Source of the DNA: Candidatus Aenigmatarchaeota archaeon
Lineage (GTDB): Archaea; Aenigmatarchaeota; Aenigmatarchaeia; CG10238-14
DNA: 33,052 bases
Reading direction: 5' to 3'
NCBI GenBank assembly: GCA_014728985.1
Contig: WJKS01000082.1
Coordinates: forward strand, 1-33,052
Positions within the stretch are counted from its first letter, which is position 1; each line of letters starts with the position of its first letter. A program made the translations under genes and the position numbers. Below, one piece after another: positions 1 to 8,671 of this stretch. The notes under the pieces were generated by a model. It was not told the origin of the DNA and made no database searches. It saw only the letters and a program-made list of their open reading frames with translations.

Positions 1-96
1 TCAAGAATGGCAAGGCAGATGCAAAGAGGACCTGGCATTGCTTTCCTTGAGATAGATGCTTTCTTAAAAAGAAAAGCGGGAGTTCCTGGTGTTTAG
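1..96 (+). CDS. C-terminal end of an unidentified protein (5' partial)
   Basis: Frame 1 is open from the window edge to a TAG at 94-96 and encodes 31 residues ending in FLKRKAGVPGV. The stop lies one base before the ATG of the TIM-barrel gene at 98, so the two are probably co-transcribed. Too little is present to recognise a family. Coding status is inferred from the open frame, the Arg/Lys-rich but ordered composition and the tight junction with the next gene. Confidence 0.55.
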   Translation, partial: SRMARQMQRGPGIAFLEIDAFLKRKAGVPGV

Positions 97-97
97 T

Positions 98-2299
98 ATG
101 GGATTCTTAGAAAATCTGAAAGAAAAATTGGATTTGAGAAAAATACAGAAGTCTCTAGAAAAACCTAAACTCAAATCAAAATCTAAGATTATAGGACCTC
201 AAGAAGAACTAAAGCTGAAAGTTGGGGCTACTAGTGGGATATATAGTGCCGCAAGGTCACCAGAACTAGCGGATATTATAAGTAAATTATCTTATACTCT
301 AACCCGCGGTGCAACCTGTCTTGAACTTGCTTCGGATGTTCCTCATGAAGTCAATTATACACAAGGAAAAGAGTTAAGACATATTTCAAAGAAACAAGGG
401 GTTGATATTACTTTTCATGGTGCTTTATCCGTTCAGATGGGTATACCCGAGTTGATTGAATGGAGCAGTGCTCAGGAACATATGCAGAAATCTATAAAAT
501 CTGCTGTTCATGCTGGTGCGAAATATATTGACTTTCATTCCTGTCTCAGAGAATGGTTGGAATTATTCACTTACGCTGGTTCTAGATTACATATTATTAT
601 GTCTGATTGGGATGGAAATTTCATTGGGGAAATTTTCAAGAATAATCCTAAACTTTCTAAATGGTTTTCTTATGATAGTAGATACAGATTCTGGAGTGCT
701 TTTGGTGGTGTCATAGTTGGGCCAGAGCTCAATTTACAATTAGAAACTGCAATGGACAATAAGATGAATAATATCATAGAGGAAAGTGAAGGAGCTATAA
801 AAGATAGGTTTTTGATAAGATTTAGGAATTCTATTTTCCGTGACATTGGTAGTTTAGTTCAAATATCAAGAGAATTGTTGGATGAAGGTATTATAGACAG
901 AGGTCTCTTTAATGGTATAGTTTCAGGTGATCCCGATTCTATTCAGAGAATAAGAGAGATATTGACTAATGAGAAGATAAAATCATTAAGTCTTTTTAAA
1001 GATGAATTTAATGATCATATGAATGAACTGAAAAGGTTACCTTACCATTCCAAGATAGGTGAGTTGACAAGAATGGCCGTTTTTGGTCCGGATACAGATA
1101 AAGAAATCCGTCAGAGGATTGAAAAGGAAAGAGAAAGAACAATAAAAGAATTGGTTGAAGATAAGTTACATAAAACTGGGGATTGGTTCGAAAAGGAAAG
1201 GACTGGTGCTACATTGGAAATGGCTTACTATATACTTGCCCATGAACTTTACATAAATAAGTACAAGTACCCTATTTGGGATCAAATGGTCAAATTATAT
1301 TGGAATGAATTGAATAGACTTGGTTACAAAGAATATGATGCTTCGATAGAAGGATTATCAAATAACAAGAGACTGAATTGGCTTGAGAAGACCATAATAA
1401 CCATAGAAGAGCAAGAAGATAAGGAATTGGTCAAAACATTTAAGGAGTTCTATTATGGAGTGGTCGCAATTAAGTTCCTTCAGGGACATATAGAAAGACT
1501 GGTAAAGTGGATGGAAGAAGATTTACCAGATATACTGAAAGAAGAAGTTAAGCTAACAGAACCAAGTCCAAATAGGGTTGAAGAGCAGCGAGATGAATTA
1601 ATTCAGAGCCTGAAACAACTTGCTATAGCAATAGAAAATCCTGATGCAAGGGATCCTAGTCAAGGTGGAAGATTTTTATTATGGAGACCTAAACAGATCT
1701 ATTTGGCGATTAGGAATATTAGATCAAGCCTCAAAGAAAAAAAGAGAAGTCATTGGGATAAGGTACTCATGCTAATAGATTTTGAACACTTAGCGACTCA
1801 AGGTGTTGATCCGTTGGAGGAATTAAAAGAAATGGTGAGTAATAAATTAACTAAAAATTATGCGGAAATTGTTAAAGCGGTTCATGCTGGCGTACCTACC
1901 CCATTACATTCACATAAACCTATTGGCGCTGAAGATAGGGAAATAGTTTACAGGCTACTTTGGGAGTTAAAAAAAGCTGGTTTGGGGAGAAAGATTGAGA
2001 CTTATTTAATTTTTGAGAGAGGTGGGTTTAAAGATCCATTTAAAGGAAGTGTGAAGGCATTGAAGGATATGAAAAAACTATTGGAAGAAAATGTTGAGCC
2101 AAGCAAATTACCAGGCTGGTTCTTTGAAATACCTCATCCGAAGTACCAGGCAAGACAAAGAGCTATAATATTCGAGCATACCTTTGATCCAATTAAAGGT
2201 TTATTGAAGTTCCCAGAAGAAGAGTATACGTTACTTGGTTCCGCCGCTCTAAAGGCTGGTAAAAGACCAGAAGAGTGGAAGAAAGAAGAACTAAGATAA
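98..2299 (+). CDS. Large TIM-barrel (xylose isomerase/AP endonuclease-like) protein with long central insertion
   Basis: The 733-residue product appears to be a split TIM barrel of the xylose isomerase-like/endonuclease IV superfamily. The N-terminal part (roughly residues 40-160) has barrel-strand features such as GATCLELASDVP, DITFHGALSVQ and AGAKYIDFHSC. The C-terminal part (about 580-700) resumes with VLMLIDFEHLA, VHAGVPTPLHSHKPIG and FEIPHPKYQ, where His, Glu and Asp residues could bind metal. In between lie about 400 helical, charged residues that interrupt the barrel. Endonuclease IV and most isomerases of this fold are only 280-440 residues, so this is an unusually large member. Substrate is unknown. 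Start: the ORF track begins at GTG 89, but that GTG belongs to a GGTG Shine-Dalgarno-like element 9 nt before ATG 98; I prefer the ATG. It abuts the upstream partial gene. Confidence 0.7.
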   Translation: MGFLENLKEKLDLRKIQKSLEKPKLKSKSKIIGPQEELKLKVGATSGIYSAARSPELADIISKLSYTLTRGATCLELASDVPHEVNYTQGKELRHISKKQGVDITFHGALSVQMGIPELIEWSSAQEHMQKSIKSAVHAGAKYIDFHSCLREWLELFTYAGSRLHIIMSDWDGNFIGEIFKNNPKLSKWFSYDSRYRFWSAFGGVIVGPELNLQLETAMDNKMNNIIEESEGAIKDRFLIRFRNSIFRDIGSLVQISRELLDEGIIDRGLFNGIVSGDPDSIQRIREILTNEKIKSLSLFKDEFNDHMNELKRLPYHSKIGELTRMAVFGPDTDKEIRQRIEKERERTIKELVEDKLHKTGDWFEKERTGATLEMAYYILAHELYINKYKYPIWDQMVKLYWNELNRLGYKEYDASIEGLSNNKRLNWLEKTIITIEEQEDKELVKTFKEFYYGVVAIKFLQGHIERLVKWMEEDLPDILKEEVKLTEPSPNRVEEQRDELIQSLKQLAIAIENPDARDPSQGGRFLLWRPKQIYLAIRNIRSSLKEKKRSHWDKVLMLIDFEHLATQGVDPLEELKEMVSNKLTKNYAEIVKAVHAGVPTPLHSHKPIGAEDREIVYRLLWELKKAGLGRKIETYLIFERGGFKDPFKGSVKALKDMKKLLEENVEPSKLPGWFFEIPHPKYQARQRAIIFEHTFDPIKGLLKFPEEEYTLLGSAALKAGKRPEEWKKEELR

Positions 2300-2313
2300 T
2301 CTAGTAGCAAAAC

Positions 2314-2323
2314 TAATAAATAT
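2314..2323 (+). promoter_or_regulatory. TATA-like box upstream of ppsA
   Basis: TAATAAATAT in the short gap after the TIM-barrel gene. Transcription would start near 2345, giving a short leader of about 27 nt that contains a GAGTGAT Shine-Dalgarno-like element before ATG 2372. Position and AT-richness only; not experimentally supported. Confidence 0.4.
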
Positions 2324-2371
2324 CTAGAATGGTTTCTAAGAGTTAGTATTTCGGAGACCTGAGTGATAATC

Positions 2372-4774
2372 ATGAAAAATAATAAATTCATCTTATGGTT
2401 AGATGAGATAACAGCTAAAGATATTCCTTTAGTTGGGGGAAAAAACGCTTCTTTAGGTGAAATGCATAAGAACCTAATTAAAAAAAGAATCAAGGTACCA
2501 GACGGATTTGTGATTACCTGTAATGCATATTCTCATTTTCTGAAAGAATCAAATTTAGAAGAAAAAATCAAGGATTACTTGGAAGATTTAGATCATGAGG
2601 ATGTTAATGACTTAATCAAAAGGGGAGAAAAAATAAGGAAAGAGATATTGAAATCAGATTTTCCTAAAGACTTGAAAAATAAAATTTTGAAAGAATATAA
2701 GAAATTATGTAAGGAATACGGGGATAATATTGATGTTGCAGTTAGGTCATCAGCTACTACCGAGGACCTTGATGGCTCCTCTTTTGCAGGACAACAGGAA
2801 AGTTTTCTTAATATTAGAGGTGGAGAAGAATTAATTAAAGCCTGTAAAAAATGTTTTGCCTCACTGTTTAATCATCGTGCAATTTCTTATAGAATAGATC
2901 ATGGGTTTGATAATGATAATATTTACATGTCAGTCATGGTACAGAAGATGGTCAGAAGTGATAAGGCCTGTTCTGGGGTTATCTTTACAATAGACACAGA
3001 AACAGGTTTCAAAGACATAGTTTTGATTTCAGCAACTTATGGTTTGGGCGAGAGTATAGTAAAAGGATTAGTCAATCCAGACGAATATTACGTTTTCAAA
3101 CCCACACTTAAGAAGGGTTATAAGGCGATTATACAGAGAAAAATGGGTGAAAAGGACATAAAGACAGTCTATTCCAAGAGCGGAACTAAAAATATAGAAG
3201 TTCCAGAAAAGTTGCGTAAGTCATTTGTCCTGAAAGAGGAGGAAATATTAGAATTAGCTAAACAGGCATGTGTTATAGAAGATCATTATGAAAAACCAGT
3301 GGATATAGAGTGGGCAAAGGATGGTAAAACTGGCGAAATCTTTATCGTTCAGGCAAGACCAGAAACAGTTCATTCCCTCAAGGACGGAAAAGTACTTGAG
3401 ACATATAAAATAAAAGAAAAAGTTAAAGTTTTTCTAACCGGAAGAGCAATAGGTTCAAAGATTGGTCAGGGTATGGTAGATGTCATACCAGATCCAAAAG
3501 AGATCCCAAAGTTCAAAAAAGGTCGGGTTTTGGTTACGGATATGACCGATCCTGATTGGGAGCCAATAATGAAGATTGCATCAGCTATAGTAACAAATAG
3601 GGGGGGAAGGACGTGTCACGCCGCAATTGTATCAAGGGAATTAGGAATACCCTGCGTTATTGGAACTGGGAATGCAACTCAGGTACTGAAAGATGGTGAT
3701 AGAGTTACAGTTAGCTGTTCAGAGGGGGAAATAGGGAAAATCTACAGGGGTTTGTTGAAGTACGAAATTCTAAAAGAAGATGTAGGTAAAATTCCAAGTA
3801 CAAAAACTAGAGTAATGATGAATGTTGGGATGCCCGAAAAAGCGTTTATTCACTCTAAAATACCATGTGATGGTGTTGGTCTTGCTAGGGAGGAATTTAT
3901 AATCAATTCTTATGTGGGGATACATCCCTTGGTCTTAATTGATTTTGAAAAACTGGAGAAAAACTCAAAAGATAATAAAGAACTAACCGATTTAATAAAA
4001 GCTATCGAAGAAAAGACAATAGGATATGAAAACAAAAAACAGTTTTTCATAGATAAGTTAGCAGAGGGTATAGCCAAGATTGGAGCTGCATTTTATCCTG
4101 AGGATGTAATAGTCAGATTTTCTGACTTTAAGAGTAATGAGTATGCGAATTTAATTGGAGGACATCTTTACGAGCCTGTAGAGATAAACCCCATGTTGGG
4201 TTGGAGAGGAGCGTCAAGATACTATGATGAAGTATTCAAGGACGCTTTTAAGTTAGAATGTTTGGCCTTTAAGAAGGTAAGAGAAGAGATTGGACTTATT
4301 AATGTAAAACCTATGGTACCTTTTTGCAGGACAGTTGAGGAAGGAGAGAAAGTTGTAGAAATCATGGAGAATTTTGGATTAAAAAGGGGTAAAGAGGGAT
4401 TGGAAATTTACATGATGTGTGAGATCCCTTCTAATGTAATTTTGGCAGATAAATTTGCTGATTTATTCGATGGTTTTTCGATTGGGAGTAACGATTTAAC
4501 ACAGTTAACTTTGGGAATTGACAGGGATTCAGAGTTAGTATCTCATATTTATGATGAGAGGGACGAGGCTGTCAAGACTTTAATTAAACAGGTTGTGGAT
4601 ATTTCAAAAAAGAAAGGTGTTAAGATTGGAATATGTGGTCAAGCACCATCTGATTTCCCCGAATTTACTGAATTTTTGATAAACTGCGGTATAGATAGTG
4701 TTTCCTTGAACCCAGATACTGTTATCAAGACTAGATTTCTGATAGCAGAAAAAGAGAAAGATATAAGTAGTTAA
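2372..4774 (+). CDS. ppsA: Phosphoenolpyruvate synthase
   Basis: The 800-residue product matches PEP synthase (pyruvate, water dikinase), a cytosolic enzyme making PEP, AMP and phosphate from pyruvate and ATP. Domains run in the usual order: N-terminal ATP-grasp/PPDK-type domain (WLDEITAKDIPLVGGKNASLG near the start, VAVRSSATTEDLDGSSFAGQ around residue 130), central swivelling domain with the phosphorylated histidine in GGRTCHAAIVSREL (His near 416), and C-terminal PEP/pyruvate-binding TIM barrel (GFSIGSNDLTQLTLG, ICGQAPSD). Length is normal and no key motif is missing. The ORF track starts at GTG 2363, but this GTG is part of the GAGTGAT ribosome-binding element; ATG 2372 is 9 nt further on. 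With pyruvate:ferredoxin oxidoreductase elsewhere in the window it links acetyl-CoA/pyruvate to gluconeogenesis. Confidence 0.95.
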   Translation: MKNNKFILWLDEITAKDIPLVGGKNASLGEMHKNLIKKRIKVPDGFVITCNAYSHFLKESNLEEKIKDYLEDLDHEDVNDLIKRGEKIRKEILKSDFPKDLKNKILKEYKKLCKEYGDNIDVAVRSSATTEDLDGSSFAGQQESFLNIRGGEELIKACKKCFASLFNHRAISYRIDHGFDNDNIYMSVMVQKMVRSDKACSGVIFTIDTETGFKDIVLISATYGLGESIVKGLVNPDEYYVFKPTLKKGYKAIIQRKMGEKDIKTVYSKSGTKNIEVPEKLRKSFVLKEEEILELAKQACVIEDHYEKPVDIEWAKDGKTGEIFIVQARPETVHSLKDGKVLETYKIKEKVKVFLTGRAIGSKIGQGMVDVIPDPKEIPKFKKGRVLVTDMTDPDWEPIMKIASAIVTNRGGRTCHAAIVSRELGIPCVIGTGNATQVLKDGDRVTVSCSEGEIGKIYRGLLKYEILKEDVGKIPSTKTRVMMNVGMPEKAFIHSKIPCDGVGLAREEFIINSYVGIHPLVLIDFEKLEKNSKDNKELTDLIKAIEEKTIGYENKKQFFIDKLAEGIAKIGAAFYPEDVIVRFSDFKSNEYANLIGGHLYEPVEINPMLGWRGASRYYDEVFKDAFKLECLAFKKVREEIGLINVKPMVPFCRTVEEGEKVVEIMENFGLKRGKEGLEIYMMCEIPSNVILADKFADLFDGFSIGSNDLTQLTLGIDRDSELVSHIYDERDEAVKTLIKQVVDISKKKGVKIGICGQAPSDFPEFTEFLINCGIDSVSLNPDTVIKTRFLIAEKEKDISS

Positions 4775-4830
4775 AGTTATCATTGAGTCAATCAATAAGT
4801 ATTATATTTAGAAAAACACAAGGTGTATGT

Positions 4831-5760
4831 ATGGCGTTTGAATTTGATTTTGAAAAAGAATTGGAAAAACCTCTTTTTCTTGAAAAAGACTTAAAGAAAG
4901 AAGAGGACTGTAAGGGAGGCAAAGTAGTTAAGAAAGACGTGGTTGAAAGTAGTGCTTACAAGAGCAATTATTCAAAAGTAATCCAGTTTACAAGAAAAAT
5001 AAAGAAAATGTATGGAGATATTATAAAATCCGTGTTAATTTTTGGTTCAGCCGCGAGAAAAGACGCAAAAAAAACTTCTGATATAGATGTTTGGGTGGTT
5101 ATAGATGATACCTCTACCAAGGGGACTCAGGATATATTGAAAGTCAAAGCTCAATTACAAGTAATCGGGAAGGACATGAAAGATATTCATGTTCAGATGA
5201 ATGGTCTCACCGAATTTTGGAATTGGATGAAGACCGGTTCTCCGGAATTATTTAATTTTTTGAGAGACGGATTAGTTATATATGATACGGGATTTATTAA
5301 ACCAGTTCAAAGAATGTTGAAGATGGGTCTATTCCCTCCAAGTGAAGAAACTATAAGCCTGAAAGCAAAATCATGTGAGGGTTTAATTAAAAGGGTTGAG
5401 GCCTCGTGGAAGGCAGATGTTTTTGATCTCAGATACGCTGCAACTGATATTTGCCAGGCAGTTATAATGCATCATTATAAGGAAATGCCAGATCATAAAA
5501 GGATGTTTGATTTTCTTGAAAAATTGGTTAAAGAGCACGGTTTGGAAGAAGAGTATATGAATAAGTATAGAGAGTTGAATAAATTATGGAAGGACTTGGA
5601 TCACAAGAGAGTAGAGACTCCAACACCAGATTATGTTGCAAAAGCAGATAAAATAGCGAGGGATATCATAGAAAGGATGAAAAAATTATTACCTGAAGAT
5701 TTACAAGAAATTGATTATCCTGGTAGTAAAATAAAGAAAATCGGTGGTAAGTTAAAATGA
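4831..5760 (+). CDS. Nucleotidyltransferase-fold protein with HEPN-like C-terminal domain (paralogue 1)
   Basis: The 309-residue product has a polymerase-beta-type nucleotidyltransferase core: VLIFGSAARKDAKKTSDIDVW carries the GS...R helix (G72-S73) and paired Asp84/Asp86 that bind metal. The remainder (about 180-300) is all-helical and resembles the HEPN domain that often accompanies minimal nucleotidyltransferases. The position matching the HEPN catalytic Arg is Trp here (WKDLDH, about 253-258), so RNase activity is unlikely. The N-terminal 50 residues are charged and low-complexity. Start: the track begins at TTG 4783, but ATG 4831 is preceded by AGGTG with 5-nt spacing. The gene overlaps the next paralogue by ATGA (5757-5760), implying translational coupling. 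The transfer substrate (protein, RNA or small molecule) is unknown. Confidence 0.75.
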   Translation: MAFEFDFEKELEKPLFLEKDLKKEEDCKGGKVVKKDVVESSAYKSNYSKVIQFTRKIKKMYGDIIKSVLIFGSAARKDAKKTSDIDVWVVIDDTSTKGTQDILKVKAQLQVIGKDMKDIHVQMNGLTEFWNWMKTGSPELFNFLRDGLVIYDTGFIKPVQRMLKMGLFPPSEETISLKAKSCEGLIKRVEASWKADVFDLRYAATDICQAVIMHHYKEMPDHKRMFDFLEKLVKEHGLEEEYMNKYRELNKLWKDLDHKRVETPTPDYVAKADKIARDIIERMKKLLPEDLQEIDYPGSKIKKIGGKLK

Positions 5761-6890
5761 AAAGAAAGAGGGAAAAGAAGAAAAAGGCTGAATTTGAGGA
5801 ACTCAAAACAAAAAAAGAAAGAATGGACAGGGTAAATAAGTTCAAAGATAAGGTACTTGAGAAGTATGAGGATAAGATCAAATGTATTGTGGTCATGGGT
5901 TCTGTTGTAAGAGATGAGTTTAAACCAAAATCTGATATTGATATTTTTGTAGTGGCCGACGACACCGATAAGCCAATGAGTTTTAATCAAAAAAAGAAAA
6001 TAGATAGTGATATTTTAAAGATGGCCAAGGATATTTCACCTAATCTATCATTTCAGCCTTTATATACTTTAACTGAATTCATGGATTATGCTAGAATCGG
6101 GCATCCAATAATTTACAATTTTATTAAAGAAGGACATGCAGTCTTTGATGCCGGTTTTTTCACTCCATTCCAAAGACTACTTAAAAAAGGAAGAATACCC
6201 ATGACAAGGGAGGCAATTGAGACTTATATAGAGGGTGCACCTAAGAAATTAATGCGTGCTAAAACTGTTAAATTACTTATTCTTGCGGAGGATTGTTTCT
6301 ATGCTATGTTAAATTCTGCACAAGCTGCTTTAATGTTCATGGGCGTAGAACCCCCTGTTCCAAATAAAGCATATGATGCTGTGAAAAAATATCTAGTTGA
6401 ACCTAGTTTACTTGAGTCAGAGTACGCGGAACAGTTAAAAGATATAATAGATATAAGAAAGAAGATTGAGCATAAGGAAATAATGGACGTAAAAGGTGAA
6501 TATGTTGATCAATGGATTGCGATCGCGGATAGATTTATTGATAGAATGTATGAATTATTAACTTCTTTAGAAGAAAAGAAAAAGGAAAAGGTACTTGAGA
6601 GAACATATAGTGTTATGAAAAAGGCTGCAGTTGCTGCTTTAAAGTCAGTGGATAAATTACCTAAAGAAGACGAAGAAATACCACAGGAATTCAGAAAACA
6701 GTTCATGGATAACAAACTTCTGAAGACTTACTATTGGGATGTCTGGAAGAAAGTGGATGTAATGAAAAACCTAGCAGAAAAGGGAAGATTAGATAAAATA
6801 CCTGAAAGGGATGTTTATCAGATGAGAGAACATGTAAGAACGATGATTAGGGACCTTTCCAGAATTTTAGAAAAAAAGGAAAAGAAATAA
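5757..6890 (+). CDS. Nucleotidyltransferase-fold protein with HEPN-like domain (paralogue 2)
   Basis: The 377-residue product is clearly paralogous to its upstream neighbour. VVMGSVVRDEFKPKSDIDIF has the GS...R motif (G48-S49) and metal-binding Asp60/Asp62. The following helical region aligns with that of paralogue 1 and contains RKKIEH (R234-H239), which fits the RX4H motif of HEPN ribonucleases, unlike paralogue 1. After about residue 270 there is an extra helical, Lys/Glu-rich C-terminal extension of roughly 100 residues absent from paralogue 1. The Lys-rich N-terminus (KRKREKKKK) may bind nucleic acid. ATG 5757 sits inside the stop codon overlap of paralogue 1, with GGTGG about 9 nt upstream. 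The pair could form a heteromer; a toxin-antitoxin-like role is possible but unproven. Confidence 0.75.
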   Translation: MKRKREKKKKAEFEELKTKKERMDRVNKFKDKVLEKYEDKIKCIVVMGSVVRDEFKPKSDIDIFVVADDTDKPMSFNQKKKIDSDILKMAKDISPNLSFQPLYTLTEFMDYARIGHPIIYNFIKEGHAVFDAGFFTPFQRLLKKGRIPMTREAIETYIEGAPKKLMRAKTVKLLILAEDCFYAMLNSAQAALMFMGVEPPVPNKAYDAVKKYLVEPSLLESEYAEQLKDIIDIRKKIEHKEIMDVKGEYVDQWIAIADRFIDRMYELLTSLEEKKKEKVLERTYSVMKKAAVAALKSVDKLPKEDEEIPQEFRKQFMDNKLLKTYYWDVWKKVDVMKNLAEKGRLDKIPERDVYQMREHVRTMIRDLSRILEKKEKK

Positions 6891-6917
6891 AAAAGTTCTT
6901 ATGCATAGTTGGTTGTT

Positions 6918-7178
6918 ATGAAAGGTAAGATTCTAAGTTACAGAAGGGGAAGGCGTAAGCAAAACGTTAATCAGATGTTAATAGAAGTGGAAAATGTGAC
7001 TTCCAAGGAAGATGCTGAGAAATTAGTTGGTAAGAAATTAGTCTGGGAAACACCTGGAGGAAGAGAGATTAAGGGGGAATTAATCGCCGTTCATGGCGGA
7101 AAAGGTGTTTTAAGGGCAAAATTCGAGAGAAATCTTCCTGGGCAGTCTATTACTACTTTTGTTGAAATCGAGGGATAA
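6918..7178 (+). CDS. rpl35ae: Large-subunit ribosomal protein L35Ae (eL33)
   Basis: The 86-residue product matches eukaryote/archaeal ribosomal protein L35Ae. It starts MKGKILSYRRGRRKQN and carries AEKLVGKKLVW, then the conserved AVHGGKGVLRAKFERNLPGQ motif near the C-terminus; length is typical. The family is a 50S component with a translation-type beta barrel. I take ATG 6918 rather than the in-frame TTG 6909 of the ORF track because the canonical protein begins with M-K-G-K. It follows the second nucleotidyltransferase by only 27 nt and probably shares its transcript. It converges on the pentapeptide-repeat gene. Confidence 0.92.
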   Translation: MKGKILSYRRGRRKQNVNQMLIEVENVTSKEDAEKLVGKKLVWETPGGREIKGELIAVHGGKGVLRAKFERNLPGQSITTFVEIEG

Positions 7179-7189
7179 ACTCACTTAAT

Positions 7190-7903
7190 TTAACCATAAT
7201 TGATTTTTTGTTTATATTCTGATCTAGGAACATAGGTACTTAATTCTTCATAAGCTGTCCCACCACCATAAACTGAACCATTTTGGTTGATATTAGATTC
7301 AGTGTCTCTTGAAGGCAATTTTAATTCATTTTTCCTATAGGATCTTGGTAATAAGTTCTTTATACTTCTGGCCCTTTCATTTATTTCTATAATTTGCTTT
7401 CTAATTAAATTCTTAACGGATCCTGGTACATTTGATTTCTCCAATGCATTTAAAGCAAAATTCGGGTTAGAACCGACATCTTCTATTCTTAATAAAGCAC
7501 TACTCATTTTCATGCCCTGCGTTCTACCGGACCTAATATCAGTTCCAAATGCAACTATGTAATTGAGATTAGCGTCTGAGAAATCAGTTTTATTGTTAAT
7601 TATACTTTCTATTATTGCGGACCAGGAAAGATCTGCTTCGATGAAAATGGTTCCTGAAAGATTGGTTTTACTTAAATCAGACCATTTAAGGTCAGAATTA
7701 ATGAATTTAGAGCTGATTAAGGTTGAGTTGCTAAAACTAGAGAAGCTTAAGTCAGAATTTGAAAAATTAATACCTGATAAGTCCAAGTCATTAAACCATC
7801 CCGCCCTGCAAATTATATTTGTGAAATCTCTTTTACCACTTTTATAATTTTTAATTATGTCAAAATGGGACATCCTTTTTTTCTTACCTAAATTTAGGTC
7901 CAT
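7190..7903 (-). CDS. Pentapeptide-repeat protein
   Basis: The 237-residue product contains a run of pentapeptide repeats (pattern A/N-D/N-L/F-S/K-x) between about residues 40 and 125, for example LDLSGINFSNSDLSFSSF, FINSDLKWSDLSKTNLSG and FIEADLSWSA. This should fold as a right-handed quadrilateral beta helix of about 4 turns. A helical, basic tail follows (NLIRKQIIEINERARS), then an Asn/Gly/Tyr-rich end. No signal peptide is visible, so it is probably cytoplasmic. Function is unknown; the family is diverse and some members mimic DNA. A TATA-like element 24 nt upstream of the ATG suggests a leaderless transcript divergent from dph6. Confidence 0.75.
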   Translation of the reverse strand: MDLNLGKKKRMSHFDIIKNYKSGKRDFTNIICRAGWFNDLDLSGINFSNSDLSFSSFSNSTLISSKFINSDLKWSDLSKTNLSGTIFIEADLSWSAIIESIINNKTDFSDANLNYIVAFGTDIRSGRTQGMKMSSALLRIEDVGSNPNFALNALEKSNVPGSVKNLIRKQIIEINERARSIKNLLPRSYRKNELKLPSRDTESNINQNGSVYGGGTAYEELSTYVPRSEYKQKINYG

Positions 7904-7920
7904 AATTTAAGTTAGATTCG

Positions 7921-7932
7921 GGTTTATTTAAT
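7921..7932 (-). promoter_or_regulatory. TATA box of the pentapeptide-repeat gene
   Basis: On the minus strand this reads AAATAAACC-like with the core TTAAATAAA centred about 24 nt before ATG 7903, the spacing expected for a leaderless archaeal mRNA. It forms one half of a divergent promoter region with the dph6 box at 7968-7979. Confidence 0.5.
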
Positions 7933-7967
7933 TTTAATGCCGGAAACGAGAATTATCATTTGTAAGT

Positions 7968-7979
7968 TATTTAAATTAT
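7968..7979 (+). promoter_or_regulatory. TATA box of dph6
   Basis: TTATTTAAATTA centred about 24 nt before ATG 7997. The spacing places the transcription start at or next to that ATG, which argues for a leaderless mRNA and against the ORF track's longer start at 7937, which would lie upstream of the promoter. Confidence 0.6.
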
Positions 7980-7996
7980 GCCTTCAAATTAGATTT

Positions 7997-8671
7997 ATGC
8001 CTTCAGTTGCGGTACTATTTTCAGGTGGAAAGGATTCTACAAGAACAGTCCACTGGTGTCTAGAAAATGGATATAATGTGAAATATTTGGTTACTATTGT
8101 CTCGGAAAGAGAAGATTCCTATATGTACCATGTTCCTAATATTCACTTAACTGATCAATTATCAAAAGCAATAGGAATACCCCTTGTTAAGAAAATATCT
8201 TCAGGAATTAAAGAAAAGGAAGTTGAAGACGTGAAAGATATCCTTGAGGGGTTAGATATAGATGCAGTAGCCTGTGGAGGAATAGCCAGCAATTATCAGA
8301 AATCAAGAATAGAGAAAGTATGTAAAGAATTGAGTTTGAATCTAATAGCTCCTTTTTGGGGGGTAAATCCTGAGGAATTCATGCGAAATACTATAAAACT
8401 AGATTTTGATGTGAGATTTATTGGTGTTTATTCTATGGGAATGGATAAAACCTGGTTAGGGAGAAAATTAGATGAAGAATCATTAAAAGACCTCATTAAA
8501 TTAAATGAAAAATATGAGGTTAATCTGGTAGGCGAGGGCGGAGAATTTGAAACTCTCTGTGTTAACGGCCCAATTTTCAAGAAGAAGCTGGAAATAACCG
8601 ATTCTGAAATAATTTGGGACGAAGGAACAAAAAGTGGGTGGTTAAAGGTTAAAAAAGCAAAATTGATTTAA
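7997..8671 (+). CDS. dph6: Diphthine--ammonia ligase (DUF71 PP-loop ATPase)
   Basis: The 224-residue product begins MPSVAVLFSGGKDST, the PP-loop signature SGGKDS of adenylating enzymes. It ends with the Dph6-specific GEGGEFETLCVNGP motif. Length matches archaeal DUF71/Dph6 proteins. The family performs the last step of diphthamide synthesis on elongation factor 2: amidation of diphthine using ATP and ammonia in the cytosol. Start at ATG 7997 is favoured by the PP-loop sitting at residue 9 and by a TATA box 24 nt upstream; the 20 extra residues of the ORF track (from 7937) are AT-driven read-through. The gene converges on the Lrp regulator and shares a TTAA tetranucleotide with it, each strand using it as part of its stop. 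Confidence 0.9.
   Translation: MPSVAVLFSGGKDSTRTVHWCLENGYNVKYLVTIVSEREDSYMYHVPNIHLTDQLSKAIGIPLVKKISSGIKEKEVEDVKDILEGLDIDAVACGGIASNYQKSRIEKVCKELSLNLIAPFWGVNPEEFMRNTIKLDFDVRFIGVYSMGMDKTWLGRKLDEESLKDLIKLNEKYEVNLVGEGGEFETLCVNGPIFKKKLEITDSEIIWDEGTKSGWLKVKKAKLI

Noticed and set aside
2134-2493. 119-aa minus-strand ORF across the TIM-barrel/ppsA junction
   Set aside because: Overlaps two well-supported genes and shows no recognisable protein.
7937-7996. Longer N-terminus for dph6 (20 extra residues)
   Set aside because: The TATA box at 7968-7979 lies inside this segment and the PP-loop family begins just before SGGKDS.
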